NCBI RefSeq assembly: GCF_900114655.1
Contig: NZ_FOTT01000020.1
Coordinates: forward strand, 1 to 55,657
Length of the DNA stretch: 55,657 nt
Direction: 5' to 3'
Source: Candidatus Frackibacter sp. WG13
GTDB taxonomy: Bacteria; Bacillota; Halanaerobiia; Halobacteroidales; Acetohalobiaceae
Shown: positions 17,474 through 26,375 of the stretch, one piece after another
How positions within the stretch are numbered: the first letter of the stretch is position 1
Layout: every line of letters starts with the position of its first letter
Notes under the pieces: generated by a model
The model's input: the letters and a program-made list of their open reading frames with translations, nothing else
What the model was told of the DNA's origin: nothing
Database searches by the model: none
Position numbers and translations under genes: made by a program

Positions 17474-19043
17474 TTGGATCTTCCCCTCTATCTTGGCGGT
17501 CTTCTTGTTGATTAAGAATTGAAGTAGGTCGTTTTCCCATCAGTCGAAGTGGAATTCTTATAAAGCTATCTTTTAAATCTGTTACTTTTATTGGTGCAAA
17601 AGGTGCAAAATAAGGTTGACCAAAGCTTTCTAGACTACAAAGATGAATTAAGATTAACAGCCAGCCAACCATCAGACCATAAACACTAAACATAGAGGCT
17701 AAAAGCATCATAGGGAATCTAAGTAATCTTAAAGGGATTGCAGCTTCAAAACTAGGAATTATAAAAGAAGAAATCGCTGTTAAAGAGACTACAATTACCA
17801 TTGGTGGACTTACTAAACCAGCATCAACAGCTGCTTGTCCGAGAATTAGCCCTCCAACAATACCTACCGTCTGTCCAATTGCTCCTGGCAGCCTAATACC
17901 TGATTCTCTTAGTAACTCTAAGCTTATTTCCATGATAAGAGCTTCTAGATAAGAAGGAAAAGGAACACCTTGTCTAGTTTTGCTAATCGTAGCTGCTAGT
18001 TCCCAGGGTATAAGTTCATGATGAAAAGAGACTAATGAAATATAAATACTTGGAAGACTAATAGTAAGGAAAGCTGCAACCAAACGTAACGTTCTTAGAG
18101 CCGAGCCAATATAAAATTGGTCATAATAATCTTCAGGTGCTTGGAAAAATTGAATAAATGTTATTGGTGCGATACCTACGAAGGGAGTACCATCTAAAAC
18201 TAATACAGCTTTTCCTTCTAATAAGTTAGCTACTGTTCTATCTGGTCTTTCTGTAGTGCGTAATTGAGGAAAAGGGGATAACCAGTTATCTGCTAACAAT
18301 TGATTAATATATCCGATATCGAATACACCATCAATTTCTATTTTGTTTAACCTTTGTTTAATTCTTTTTATAACTTCCTTATCTGCTATATCGTTAATAT
18401 AAATTAAGGATAAATCTGTATTAGTTCGTTCACCAATCTTTAGTGTTTCTACTTTTAAATTATTATCTTTTAGTCTTCTTCTAATCATAGTAATAGTAGT
18501 CTGCATAGATTCGTTAAAGGCAACTTGAGGGCCACGAGTTGACGCTTCGTTACTTGGTCTTTCGACTGAACGACCACTCCAAGCTGTAATATTTAAGATA
18601 AAAGCTTGAGGAAGTTTGTCAATTAACAAAATAGCATTACCATCTAGAATACCTTCAATACATTTTTCTGGTTTTTTTGTAGGTTGGATTTTTCCTAGTG
18701 GAATCGATAGGTTAATTAATTTATTATTTATTTGTTCTTTAATATCTGTATTTTCATCATTGAGTTCTATATCAAACATTAAGGGTTCTAATATTTTACT
18801 TTGCAAAACATCAGTTTTAATCATACCGTTAAAATAGACAACTTCAGCTTTGAATTCTTTATGGCCTCCAATATAAAATTTTCTGAAATTAAGATCAGAA
18901 CTTTGTGCAAGGTTGGTTCTTAAGAAATTGATATTATTTTCAATATTGCTTTCAATTTTATCATCTTGTTTTTGACTGATATTAAATCTTTCCACAGTTT
19001 TTTTCTTCTTATTTCTAAAGAATTGTTTAATTTTATCCCACAT
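17463..19043 (-). CDS. gerA: Spore germination protein, GerA family
   Basis: A 526-residue subunit A of a germinant receptor. The N-terminal half (to about residue 290) is the hydrophilic tandem domain, with the conserved VERPSNEASTRGPQVAFNES segment. About five membrane helices follow (LVSFHHELIPWELAATI, GQTVGIVGGLILGQAAVDAG, SFIIPSFEAAIPLRLLRFP). A proline-rich C-terminal tail ends in a basic then acidic segment. Length and order A-B-C match standard receptor operons. It is the first gene of the operon, with no divergent partner close by. It is strong evidence that the organism forms endospores. Confidence 0.95.
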   Translation of the reverse strand: MWDKIKQFFRNKKKKTVERFNISQKQDDKIESNIENNINFLRTNLAQSSDLNFRKFYIGGHKEFKAEVVYFNGMIKTDVLQSKILEPLMFDIELNDENTDIKEQINNKLINLSIPLGKIQPTKKPEKCIEGILDGNAILLIDKLPQAFILNITAWSGRSVERPSNEASTRGPQVAFNESMQTTITMIRRRLKDNNLKVETLKIGERTNTDLSLIYINDIADKEVIKRIKQRLNKIEIDGVFDIGYINQLLADNWLSPFPQLRTTERPDRTVANLLEGKAVLVLDGTPFVGIAPITFIQFFQAPEDYYDQFYIGSALRTLRLVAAFLTISLPSIYISLVSFHHELIPWELAATISKTRQGVPFPSYLEALIMEISLELLRESGIRLPGAIGQTVGIVGGLILGQAAVDAGLVSPPMVIVVSLTAISSFIIPSFEAAIPLRLLRFPMMLLASMFSVYGLMVGWLLILIHLCSLESFGQPYFAPFAPIKVTDLKDSFIRIPLRLMGKRPTSILNQQEDRQDRGEDPNEN

Positions 19044-19303
19044 TATTTTGCCTCCAAGTATGTAGTGTATATACTCAATAGTATGAGAATAAAAACTGTT
19101 TTTTAATCATTTAGGTTATATAGATATATTATTAAGAATGTTATATGAGAATAATTCTAATTATTTTCATAAACTGATTAAAAAATAAAAGAGTTATACT
19201 ATGTAATAGCAAATGAGTTTCAAAATAAAGGTTGAATTACAATTAATGAAGAAATTAAGCAAAAATCATAATAATATATAATATTAAAGAGGGAGGATTT
19301 AAA

Positions 19304-20227
19304 ATGAAAGTTATAAATTTAATGGAAGAGTATTTACAGTGGATTAAAGCAGAAAAGGGTTATGCACAAACAACAGTTAAAGCTTATGAATATGATATAC
19401 TATTATTTTTAAAATGGTATAAGGAGCAAATTGATCAGTCAACAAATGAATTAGAACTACAAGAGGTTAAATTAGGGAAAATACAATTAGATGATTTAAG
19501 AGGATTTGTAGTTTATTTATCTCAAGAACGTAAAAATTCTAATTCAACAAGGTGCCGTAAAATTGCTTGTTTAAAATCATTTTGGAATTACTTATCAAAA
19601 GTAAGAAAGTTGACTAAAAATATAGCCTCTGATTTATCTTTACCTAAAAAAGAACAGACAACTCAAATCTATTTAAAGCAAAGAGAAATCAATAAATTAT
19701 TTAAAACCATTGAGCTAGACTCAAGAAACATTATTAGGGATAAGTGTATTTTAGCTACTTTATTATATACAGGAATAAGAGTTAGTGAATGTGTTGGGCT
19801 AGACTTATCAGATGTTGATTTGGAGAATAAAACATTAAGAATTATGAATGGAAAAGGGGGAAATGCACGTATGATCGGGATGAATGAAGAGTTAGTACCT
19901 TTTCTAACCTCTTATTTAAAGAATAGAACGAAAAATTCAATTAATAATAATCCATTATTTATAAGTGAAAGAAAAAAGAGGATTAGTAAAAGAACATTGC
20001 AGTATCATTTTAAACAGTGGGTTGAATCAGCAGGATTGTCTGATGAAGTAACAATCCATAAATGCAGGCATACTTTTTTAAGCCACTTATGTCAAAATGG
20101 TGCTTCTTTATCTGAAATAAAACAAATTTCAGGACATAAACATTTAGCTAGTTTACAAAGATATTTACATAATGATCAAAAACGATTAAACGAAATAGTA
20201 AATAAAGTTTCTTATAATGGAAAATAA
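19304..20227 (+). CDS. Tyrosine recombinase of XerC/XerD type
   Basis: A 307-residue site-specific recombinase. The N-terminal SAM-like core-binding domain spans about residues 1-105 (LQWIKAEKGYAQTTVKAYEY) and the catalytic domain about 120-300. The active-site residues are visible: Arg in TGIRVSECVGLDL, Lys in GKGGNARM, HxxR in IHKCRHTFLSH, His in ISGHKHLAS and the nucleophile Tyr in LQRYLHND. The length fits XerC/D but such proteins also move integrons and islands. It stands alone with long AT-rich flanks. It is immediately upstream of the riboswitch-Spo0E region, though separated by 247 non-coding bases, so its role (dimer resolution or local rearrangement) is open. Confidence 0.88.
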   Translation: MKVINLMEEYLQWIKAEKGYAQTTVKAYEYDILLFLKWYKEQIDQSTNELELQEVKLGKIQLDDLRGFVVYLSQERKNSNSTRCRKIACLKSFWNYLSKVRKLTKNIASDLSLPKKEQTTQIYLKQREINKLFKTIELDSRNIIRDKCILATLLYTGIRVSECVGLDLSDVDLENKTLRIMNGKGGNARMIGMNEELVPFLTSYLKNRTKNSINNNPLFISERKKRISKRTLQYHFKQWVESAGLSDEVTIHKCRHTFLSHLCQNGASLSEIKQISGHKHLASLQRYLHNDQKRLNEIVNKVSYNGK

Positions 20228-20474
20228 TATAACATTGCGTAGAAATTAAATTTAACGTTAATAAAATCAATTTTTGTTAGAATAAATTAATTATTAATCA
20301 TATAATTTACATAAATGTAATAAAAAATAGTAACTTTAGTATAATTATTTAGATACTAAAACATAAATTCCTCTTTTTTTATATAAAAAATTACAATTTA
20401 GCAGAAAATCAACAAATAAATATCACTAAATTTAATTTTCATGCAATGTTTTTAAAATATAATATTTTTGAGAT

Positions 20475-20567
20475 TTCTCTTGATAAAGGCACTCTTTCTG
20501 AAAAGTAAGTTCGCAAAGCTTTGAGTCTAAGGTATTATACTAAGGTTGTCAAAGCTGCCAAAGGGAA
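20475..20567 (+). ncRNA. Cyclic di-GMP-I (GEMM-I) riboswitch aptamer, divergent
   Basis: P1 is TTCTCTT (20475-20481) paired with AAGGGAA (20561-20567). Inside lie the GEMM landmarks GATAAAGGCA, a P2 hairpin with a CTGAAAAG tetraloop-like element, TCGCAAAGC, a TCTAAGG turn and the closing AAAGCTGCCAAA. These match the known class I c-di-GMP aptamer order; the P2 loop and the TTCGCAAAG junction differ from the textbook form. A terminator hairpin and a Spo0E-like gene follow, giving a standard transcription-control layout. The better copy is at 43257-43348. A GEMM-Ib specificity (cyclic GMP-AMP) is not excluded. Confidence 0.82.
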
Positions 20568-20588
20568 CATGTAAGGTTATTTTATGAT

Positions 20589-20640
20589 AAAGCCTTATTC
20601 CTTTTTGGTTTGATATAAATAGGAATAAGGCTTTATTAAT
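20589..20640 (+). terminator. Riboswitch expression-platform terminator
   Basis: AAAGCCTTATTCCT (20589-20602) and AGGAATAAGGCTTT (20621-20634) form a perfect 14-bp stem between the aptamer and the Spo0E-like start. T residues follow only sparsely. Presumably this is the on/off hairpin of the riboswitch. Confidence 0.8.
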
Positions 20641-20680
20641 TGTTATCAACTTTAATATATTATAAATTGGAGATGTTAGT

Positions 20681-20839
20681 ATGTTAAAAGAAAAGGATCT
20701 AAATAAAAAAATTGAAAGGTTAAAACGAGAACTTTTAATGATTGCTAGCACAGAAAATAAAAGAACTAATGAGAATGTTATTAAAAAAAGTAAACAACTA
20801 GATAATTTAATAGTTAATTTTATGAAGTCAAAAGAATGA
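20681..20839 (+). CDS. Spo0E-like aspartyl-phosphate phosphatase
   Basis: A 52-residue two-helix protein. The first helix is amphipathic and charged (KIERLKRELLM); the second carries the family signature SKQLDNLIVNFM, where the S-x-x-L-D core corresponds to the catalytic Spo0E motif. Spo0E proteins dephosphorylate Spo0A~P and so hold back sporulation. ATG at 20681 is eight bases behind GGAG. It lies downstream of a c-di-GMP-I riboswitch and its terminator, so its synthesis should depend on c-di-GMP. Two further homologues are at 31901 and 43448. Confidence 0.83.
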   Translation: MLKEKDLNKKIERLKRELLMIASTENKRTNENVIKKSKQLDNLIVNFMKSKE

Positions 20840-20858
20840 ATTTGCTTTATAACTTTAG

Positions 20859-20955
20859 AAAAACAGAGTTAAATTATTATTTTATATTATGTGGGTCGTG
20901 GCAAGCATCACAAGTGATTATATATTTTAAAAATAATTTTTAAAGCTCTGTTTTT
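20859..20955 (+). ncRNA. Conserved structured RNA of unknown type (copy 1)
   Basis: Outer stem AAAAACAGAG (20859-20868) with CTCTGTTTTT (20946-20955), then AAATTATT (20871-20878) with AATAATTT (20932-20939). The loop contains a 27-nt block at 20886-20912 (core GGGTCGTGGCAAG then ATCACA) that recurs with one change at 43773-43799. The stems of the two copies differ in sequence but keep pairing. It lies between a Spo0E-like gene and the PP2C gene, 48 bases before the latter. I do not recognise an RNA family; it could be a riboswitch or a terminator with a conserved loop. Confidence 0.6.
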
Positions 20956-21002
20956 CTTATTTTAATTTTATAGATATTTTGTTTAGCTGAAGGGGTGAGC
21001 GA

Positions 21003-23063
21003 ATGCTAACATTTTTAAAAGATAAAACGTTTGAGGACTTAGAAGAATTTAAAGAATATATTTTTACAAAAGCAGAACAATTTCGATTGATTTTAGAAAG
21101 TATAAAAGCAGGAATAGTTGTTATAGATGAAAATGAAGAATATGTTTACTTTAACAATGAAGCTAAGAAACAAATGAGAATAGATGGTTTTATGGAAGGG
21201 AAATACTTAGAAAGCTGTCATTCTTCATCAAAATATCAAAAAGCCAAAAAAATAATTAATAGTTTTAAAAATGGAAGACGAACTAGTTTTACAAGAGAAG
21301 CCAATTTTTTTGGTAAGAAATATGCAATATATGTTAATCCCTTAATAAATGGAATAGGAGACTATTTAGGAGCAGTACGTTTGAGTGTAGATATTTCTAA
21401 AAGAAAAGAATTTGAAGAAAAATTATTAAATGCAAAACAGAAATATGAACAGTTATTTGAAAACTCAGGAGAAGCTATTTTAGTAGTTAATACAGACTCA
21501 AAAAGAATAGTAGATCTTAATCAAAGAGCCATAGAGTTATATAAATATAATTTAAAAGTAGAATTATTAGGAAAAGATGTTAGAGAATTGGTTGCTAGAG
21601 ACTTAAAAGAAGTTGATGATGATATGGGGAAAGTAATAGACAATAAAGTTTATACTTTTGCAAGTAAACACAAATGCAAAACAGGAGATATCTTAGATGT
21701 AGAATTAAATGCTCGATTAATAGATTACGATGGGGAAGAATGTTTTTTATATAATATTAGAGATATAACAGAAAAAGTTAAGATTCAAAGACAAAAATAT
21801 AAGGCACAAAGATTAAAACATAGGAACCAATTATTTAAAAAAATTAATAACCTATATAAGCAATTTACAAAAATAGAAGATAAGGTTCAGTTTAATAAAT
21901 TTTTAGAAAGAGTGTTAAATGAATTAATAAAGTTCTCTCATTCTAAAGAAGGAATTATTTTAGTAAAAGATATTTTTCAAGGAGAAGGATACTTAGTAAA
22001 GTCAACTATAAACACAGCTAATCAACATATTGTATCTTTATTTAATGATATTAAAAACAATTATACAATTGATGAAATAGATACAAGAATTTTGATTAAA
22101 AATGAAATTAATGAAAATAACATTTTAAATGAAAAACTGAGTACAAATTCTTTCCGGAGTTTGATCAGCAAATTAATAACATATGATGAAGAATTAGTCG
22201 GTGGAATAGCTTTACTCAATAAAGAAAAAGATTATATAGATGGAGATAAAGAAGTTATTAGGACATTTGTTAGTTATTTAAAAAATGGGATAGAAAAGAT
22301 AGAAAATTTACAAAGACAAATTAAGGAAGAAAAAATAAAAAAAGAAATTGATATAGCTGCACAAATCCAAGCTTCATTTTTGCCTGAGAAGAATCCACAA
22401 CGAGAAGAGTTAGAATTAGCAACTTACTCTAAAGCAGCGCAAGAAGTCGGTGGGGATTACTTTGGGTTTAATGAAAATGAGAACCAAATAGGAATATTAA
22501 TATCAGATGTAATGGGGAAGGGGATTCCATCAGCGATTATGGTTGCTACTATACATAGTGCTTTTAATATTCTAAGTAAGTTTAATCAAAAGCCTTCTGA
22601 AATATTAACTAATTTAAATAATAATTTATATAATGATTTGAAAGATTCACCAATCTTTGTTTCAGCATTTTATGGGGCTTTTAACTTTGAAACTAAAATA
22701 TTGAAATACAGCAATGCTGGACATAACCCCCCCATTGTATGGTCAGCTAAGGAACGTAAAATCCAATTGTTAAGGAACACAGGAATTTTATGTGGTATTG
22801 AACCACATTACAGTTATTCATGCAATAAAATCAAGTTGAATAAAGGAGATATCATTATTTTTTATACTGATGGTTTAACAGATGTACGTAATTGTGATAA
22901 AAAAAGATTTAAACTTGATGGTATTAAAAATTTACTTATAAAGAATAATCATTTACCAGCTCATAGATTAAAAATAAAATTAGTTAAAAAGATTAAAGAG
23001 TTTTCATTAAAACAAACACAGCCAGATGATATTAGTTTTATAATTTGTAAATTCAAAGGTTAG
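21003..23063 (+). CDS. PAS-PAS-GAF SpoIIE/RsbU-type PP2C serine phosphatase
   Basis: A 686-residue soluble sensor phosphatase. PAS 1 spans about residues 23-135 (AGIVVIDENEEYVYFNNEA), PAS 2 about 140-265, a GAF-like domain about 280-430, a coiled coil 435-460, and a PP2C-SpoIIE domain about 465-686. Metal-binding acidic motifs are present: EVGGDYFGF, DVMGKGIPSA, SNAGHNPP, YTDGLTD and QPDDISF. Such enzymes dephosphorylate a STAS anti-anti-sigma protein. A STAS gene (26376) and an RsbW-like kinase (23076) follow in the same operon, completing a partner switch. The signal sensed by PAS/GAF is unknown. The conserved RNA at 20859-20955 lies in its leader. Confidence 0.9.
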   Translation: MLTFLKDKTFEDLEEFKEYIFTKAEQFRLILESIKAGIVVIDENEEYVYFNNEAKKQMRIDGFMEGKYLESCHSSSKYQKAKKIINSFKNGRRTSFTREANFFGKKYAIYVNPLINGIGDYLGAVRLSVDISKRKEFEEKLLNAKQKYEQLFENSGEAILVVNTDSKRIVDLNQRAIELYKYNLKVELLGKDVRELVARDLKEVDDDMGKVIDNKVYTFASKHKCKTGDILDVELNARLIDYDGEECFLYNIRDITEKVKIQRQKYKAQRLKHRNQLFKKINNLYKQFTKIEDKVQFNKFLERVLNELIKFSHSKEGIILVKDIFQGEGYLVKSTINTANQHIVSLFNDIKNNYTIDEIDTRILIKNEINENNILNEKLSTNSFRSLISKLITYDEELVGGIALLNKEKDYIDGDKEVIRTFVSYLKNGIEKIENLQRQIKEEKIKKEIDIAAQIQASFLPEKNPQREELELATYSKAAQEVGGDYFGFNENENQIGILISDVMGKGIPSAIMVATIHSAFNILSKFNQKPSEILTNLNNNLYNDLKDSPIFVSAFYGAFNFETKILKYSNAGHNPPIVWSAKERKIQLLRNTGILCGIEPHYSYSCNKIKLNKGDIIIFYTDGLTDVRNCDKKRFKLDGIKNLLIKNNHLPAHRLKIKLVKKIKEFSLKQTQPDDISFIICKFKG

Positions 23064-23075
23064 GGGGGGGAGACA

Positions 23076-24311
23076 ATGGATTGTATAGAATGTAGAAAAG
23101 CAAAAATAAAAAAAGACTGTATTGAATGTAAACAATTAATTGATGGAAACTATTTGGCAGAGAAGCCTAGAAAAAAGCTTGAGATTAGATTAGAAGAAAT
23201 TAATGGAGAAGATTTTTTTAAAGGCCAAATAGAATTAATAAGTCCAATTGGTTTAGCTTTAAAAAGTAATGTTGACCCTGGAGAATATAAAGTGAAGTTA
23301 TTGGATGATTTAGAATTAGTAATTTCATTGGTTAAATCAAATGGTAAACCCCCATACCAAGGCTTTGATATAATTTCAGTTTTTAGAGGCGGAAAAGAAA
23401 GTAATAGACTAAATAAAGAAGATTTTGAGATATTAAGTCAATCATCAGAAGATATAATAGATCAGTTAACCGAAGATTTGCCATCAACAACTAAAAATAT
23501 TATTCGAGAAAGACTAAAAGAAGAGGTGGAAAAGTCTAAATTACTTGACGCATTTGAAGTAGGTGATGTTTTAAAATATGAAAGAGGAAGGTTAAAAAGT
23601 TTATCAAAAAATGAGATATCGTTGCCTGAAGAATATTTAGTAGAGTTTATGGATAATGCATTTAGAGATAATCAATATAAAAGAGATACTATTGTAGATG
23701 AAAAAGGGGAAAAAGCATATGATTTACATGCTTTGCCTTTGGGCTATAAATCAGGTGGAATGATTGCTGTAGATGTGACTGATGTTATTAAAGCTGAAAA
23801 AGAAAACCGAGAACGAGAGTTACAAATATATCGAGATGTTATTGAGGCAGTTACTGGTGGAAAGTTAATCTTAATTAATGAAAAAGAATTAGAGGAAGAG
23901 TTAGAAAGAGAAGGTAATATAATCAGAAGAACTGTGGAAGAACCTAAAGACATAGGAAAATTTAGAGAAGTAATTAGAGCTGTATTAAAGAAGTTAAATT
24001 TTAATAACCAAGAAGAGAGTCATATTGTTCTCTGTGTTTCTGAAGCTATAACTAATGCTTTAAAACATGCTGGAGGGGGAGAAGTTTTAATTAAAATAGT
24101 AGAAAATGAATTAAACATAATAGTTAAAGATTATGGTAATGGGATTGATTTTAGTGATTTGCCCAAAGCCACTTTAATGAAAGATTATTCAGGTTCTTCT
24201 TCTTTTTCACTGGGAAATGGTTTTACATTAATGTTACGTTTTATTGATCGCTTACTATTGAAGACAGACCATAAAGGGACTACTTTAATTTTAGAAAAAG
24301 AAATTAGTTAG
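23076..24311 (+). CDS. RsbW-like serine kinase/anti-sigma protein with Cys-rich N-terminus
   Basis: A 411-residue multi-domain protein. The N-terminus has two CxxC pairs (CIECRKAKIKKDCIEC), a possible metal or redox site. The middle (about 30-250) looks like a beta-rich region plus a PAS-like segment. The C-terminal 130 residues are a HATPase_c_2 kinase: N box SEAITNALKHAGG, G1 DYGNGIDF, G2 SLGNGFTLM. RsbW/SpoIIAB-type kinases bind a sigma factor and phosphorylate a STAS antagonist. It starts 12 bases after the PP2C gene and is 17 bases before fapA. Which sigma factor it binds, if any, is not shown here. Confidence 0.82.
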   Translation: MDCIECRKAKIKKDCIECKQLIDGNYLAEKPRKKLEIRLEEINGEDFFKGQIELISPIGLALKSNVDPGEYKVKLLDDLELVISLVKSNGKPPYQGFDIISVFRGGKESNRLNKEDFEILSQSSEDIIDQLTEDLPSTTKNIIRERLKEEVEKSKLLDAFEVGDVLKYERGRLKSLSKNEISLPEEYLVEFMDNAFRDNQYKRDTIVDEKGEKAYDLHALPLGYKSGGMIAVDVTDVIKAEKENRERELQIYRDVIEAVTGGKLILINEKELEEELEREGNIIRRTVEEPKDIGKFREVIRAVLKKLNFNNQEESHIVLCVSEAITNALKHAGGGEVLIKIVENELNIIVKDYGNGIDFSDLPKATLMKDYSGSSSFSLGNGFTLMLRFIDRLLLKTDHKGTTLILEKEIS

Positions 24312-24328
24312 GAAAGGGGTGAAGAACT

Positions 24329-26359
24329 TTGGGGCAAACACAAGAAGTTATTATTAAAGATGTTAATATAGAATCAGCAATTAATGAAGGGTTACAAATA
24401 TTAGATGTCAATAGAGATCAAGTTAGTATAGAGGTTATAGAGAAGAGTAAGAAAGGCTTTTTAGGATTTGGCAAAAAACTAGCTAAAGTGAAATTAACTG
24501 TAGCGGAAGATAAAGATACTCCTGATCAAAACCAAACTAACGACCAACCATTATTAAATAACAATTATAAAGATGAGAATTTAAATTCTAAAGAAAGATT
24601 TGAGGAATTAGTTTTTATTGAAGAAGATAAAATTAGATTAAAAAAGACAAATGAAAATAGTTATCCTGTAATTCAAAGTGGTACGAATATTAACTTATAT
24701 GTAAATAATAATTTAGTTAAAGATTCTATTCTAGTATCAGGAAATGACGATATAAGAGTTGAAACTGAAGATAAAGAACCTAATAATGAGATAAATATTG
24801 ATAATACTCAAGATAAAATGATGGCCTTTTTAAAAATTACACAACAAAAAGGAATAAAATATAAAGCTGAAATTATTCAAAATACAGATAATGATGAAAT
24901 ACTAATTATTGCAAAAGAAATTAGAGAAATTGAGCCACCAAAAGTTGACCTTGAAGAAGTATATAAAAAACTTAAAGAATTAAATATTACTTATGGGATT
25001 AAAGAAGGCTTTATTAAAAAAGCAATAGAAAGTCCAGGAGAAGAGTTTTTAATAGCTGAAGGAAGACCAGCGACTGGAAGTGTTGATGAAAAAATAGAGT
25101 ATTTATTTAATAAAGAAGATTCTAATAAGAATATTTCACAGCAACCTGCTCAAAAAATAGATTATTTTTCAATAAATAGCATTAACTCTGTAAAAAAAGG
25201 AGAAGTCCTTGCTATTAAATATGCTTCAAAGTATGGAAAAGTAGGATACAATATATTTGGTGAAAAGCTTGGTGTGAAACCACCACAGAATATTGATTGG
25301 CAAATAGGAGATGGTGTTGAAATAATAGGTGATAAAGCAGTGGCTACTAAAGATGGAAGGCCGGCAATTCAAAATGGTGAATTAACTATTTTTGAAATTT
25401 ATGTTGTTAAAGGTGACGTGAACTTATCAGAGGGAAATATTGATTTTAACGGGGATGTTATTGTTATGGGTGATGTATGTGAGAACTTTCAAGTAAAGGC
25501 TACTGGAATGATAAAAGTTAACGGGAATGTAGCTCAAGCCTTCTTAGAGGCTGGTGGTGATATTTTAGTAAAGAATAATATTATAGGTAGTGAAGTAGTT
25601 GCTGGAGGATTAGCAACTTACTATCAAAAATGTTATTTTTATTTAAATAAATTAGTTGAATTGTTTGAAGAATTAGAAAAGGCAATTCTTCAATTAAAGT
25701 CTCATAAGTCATTTAAAACAAAGGATTTAGAAAAAAATGGTGAGAAGCAAATTATACAACTGTTATTGGATACAAAATATACTGAAATTAGCAAAATATT
25801 AAAGGAGTTTTATACATTAATAGATGATTTAGAACAAAAAACAATAATGAAAGATTTAAATTACGTAGTAAAAAATTTAAAGGGTAAAATTAGTGAAAAT
25901 GGTTTTTGTAAAATACAAGAATTAACTGAGTTAATCATTTTAAGACGCCGTATTAATGATGTCTGTCAAGTTTTAAAGAAATTTGATTTTAATGTATCTA
26001 AGGTTCAAGCGGGATATCTTCAAAATAGTTATGTAAATGCTAGTGGTGATATTATAATAAATAGAAATGGAGCATATAATTCGAATTTAAATGCAGGAGG
26101 AAAAATTGAATTTAAAGGAATAAAAGGGGTATTTAGGGGAGGTAATATAAATTCACAAGGAGATATAATGATCAAAGAATTAGGGAGTCCAGGAGGTAGT
26201 AAAGTTCAAGTACAAGTTCCAGAAGGAAAAAAGGTATATGCTAAAAAAGCATATATTAATGTGGTAGTTAAAATTGGAAATCAGACCTATAAATTTGATT
26301 ATGAACAGAATAATATAACAGTTACACTTGATGATGATGGTTATATTAGAGTTGTTTAA
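24329..26359 (+). CDS. fapA: FapA family (DUF342) polymer-forming protein with Jag N-terminal domain
   Basis: A 676-residue soluble protein. Residues 1-60 form a Jag_N domain (IESAINEGLQILDVNRDQVS, then KKGFLGFGKKLAKV). A variable acidic linker follows. The FapA N-terminal part (about 200-330) contains PATGSVDEKIEYLFNKE and ASKYGKVGYNIFGEKLGVKP. Right-handed beta-helix repeats come next (DVNLSEGNIDFNGDVIVMGD, VKATGMIKVNGNVAQAFLEA), then a coiled coil (about 440-555) and more beta repeats. FapA-like proteins act in flagellar or polar assembly in some bacteria. It starts with TTG at 24329. Its place between partner-switch genes is unusual and suggests it is the output or scaffold of that switch. 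Confidence 0.85.
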   Translation: MGQTQEVIIKDVNIESAINEGLQILDVNRDQVSIEVIEKSKKGFLGFGKKLAKVKLTVAEDKDTPDQNQTNDQPLLNNNYKDENLNSKERFEELVFIEEDKIRLKKTNENSYPVIQSGTNINLYVNNNLVKDSILVSGNDDIRVETEDKEPNNEINIDNTQDKMMAFLKITQQKGIKYKAEIIQNTDNDEILIIAKEIREIEPPKVDLEEVYKKLKELNITYGIKEGFIKKAIESPGEEFLIAEGRPATGSVDEKIEYLFNKEDSNKNISQQPAQKIDYFSINSINSVKKGEVLAIKYASKYGKVGYNIFGEKLGVKPPQNIDWQIGDGVEIIGDKAVATKDGRPAIQNGELTIFEIYVVKGDVNLSEGNIDFNGDVIVMGDVCENFQVKATGMIKVNGNVAQAFLEAGGDILVKNNIIGSEVVAGGLATYYQKCYFYLNKLVELFEELEKAILQLKSHKSFKTKDLEKNGEKQIIQLLLDTKYTEISKILKEFYTLIDDLEQKTIMKDLNYVVKNLKGKISENGFCKIQELTELIILRRRINDVCQVLKKFDFNVSKVQAGYLQNSYVNASGDIIINRNGAYNSNLNAGGKIEFKGIKGVFRGGNINSQGDIMIKELGSPGGSKVQVQVPEGKKVYAKKAYINVVVKIGNQTYKFDYEQNNITVTLDDDGYIRVV

Positions 26360-26375
26360 TGAAAGGGTGATTACA

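Noticed and set aside
20886-20912. Sigma-54 promoter reading of the conserved 27-nt block (TGGCA is present)
   Set aside because: The -12 element TTGCA is not found at the required spacing, and the block lies within a stem-loop that is repeated with covarying stems.
20886-20912. ZTP (pfl) riboswitch, because of the GGGTCGTGG-like string
   Set aside because: The second conserved half of the ZTP aptamer (CCGCC-GGGCA type) is absent.
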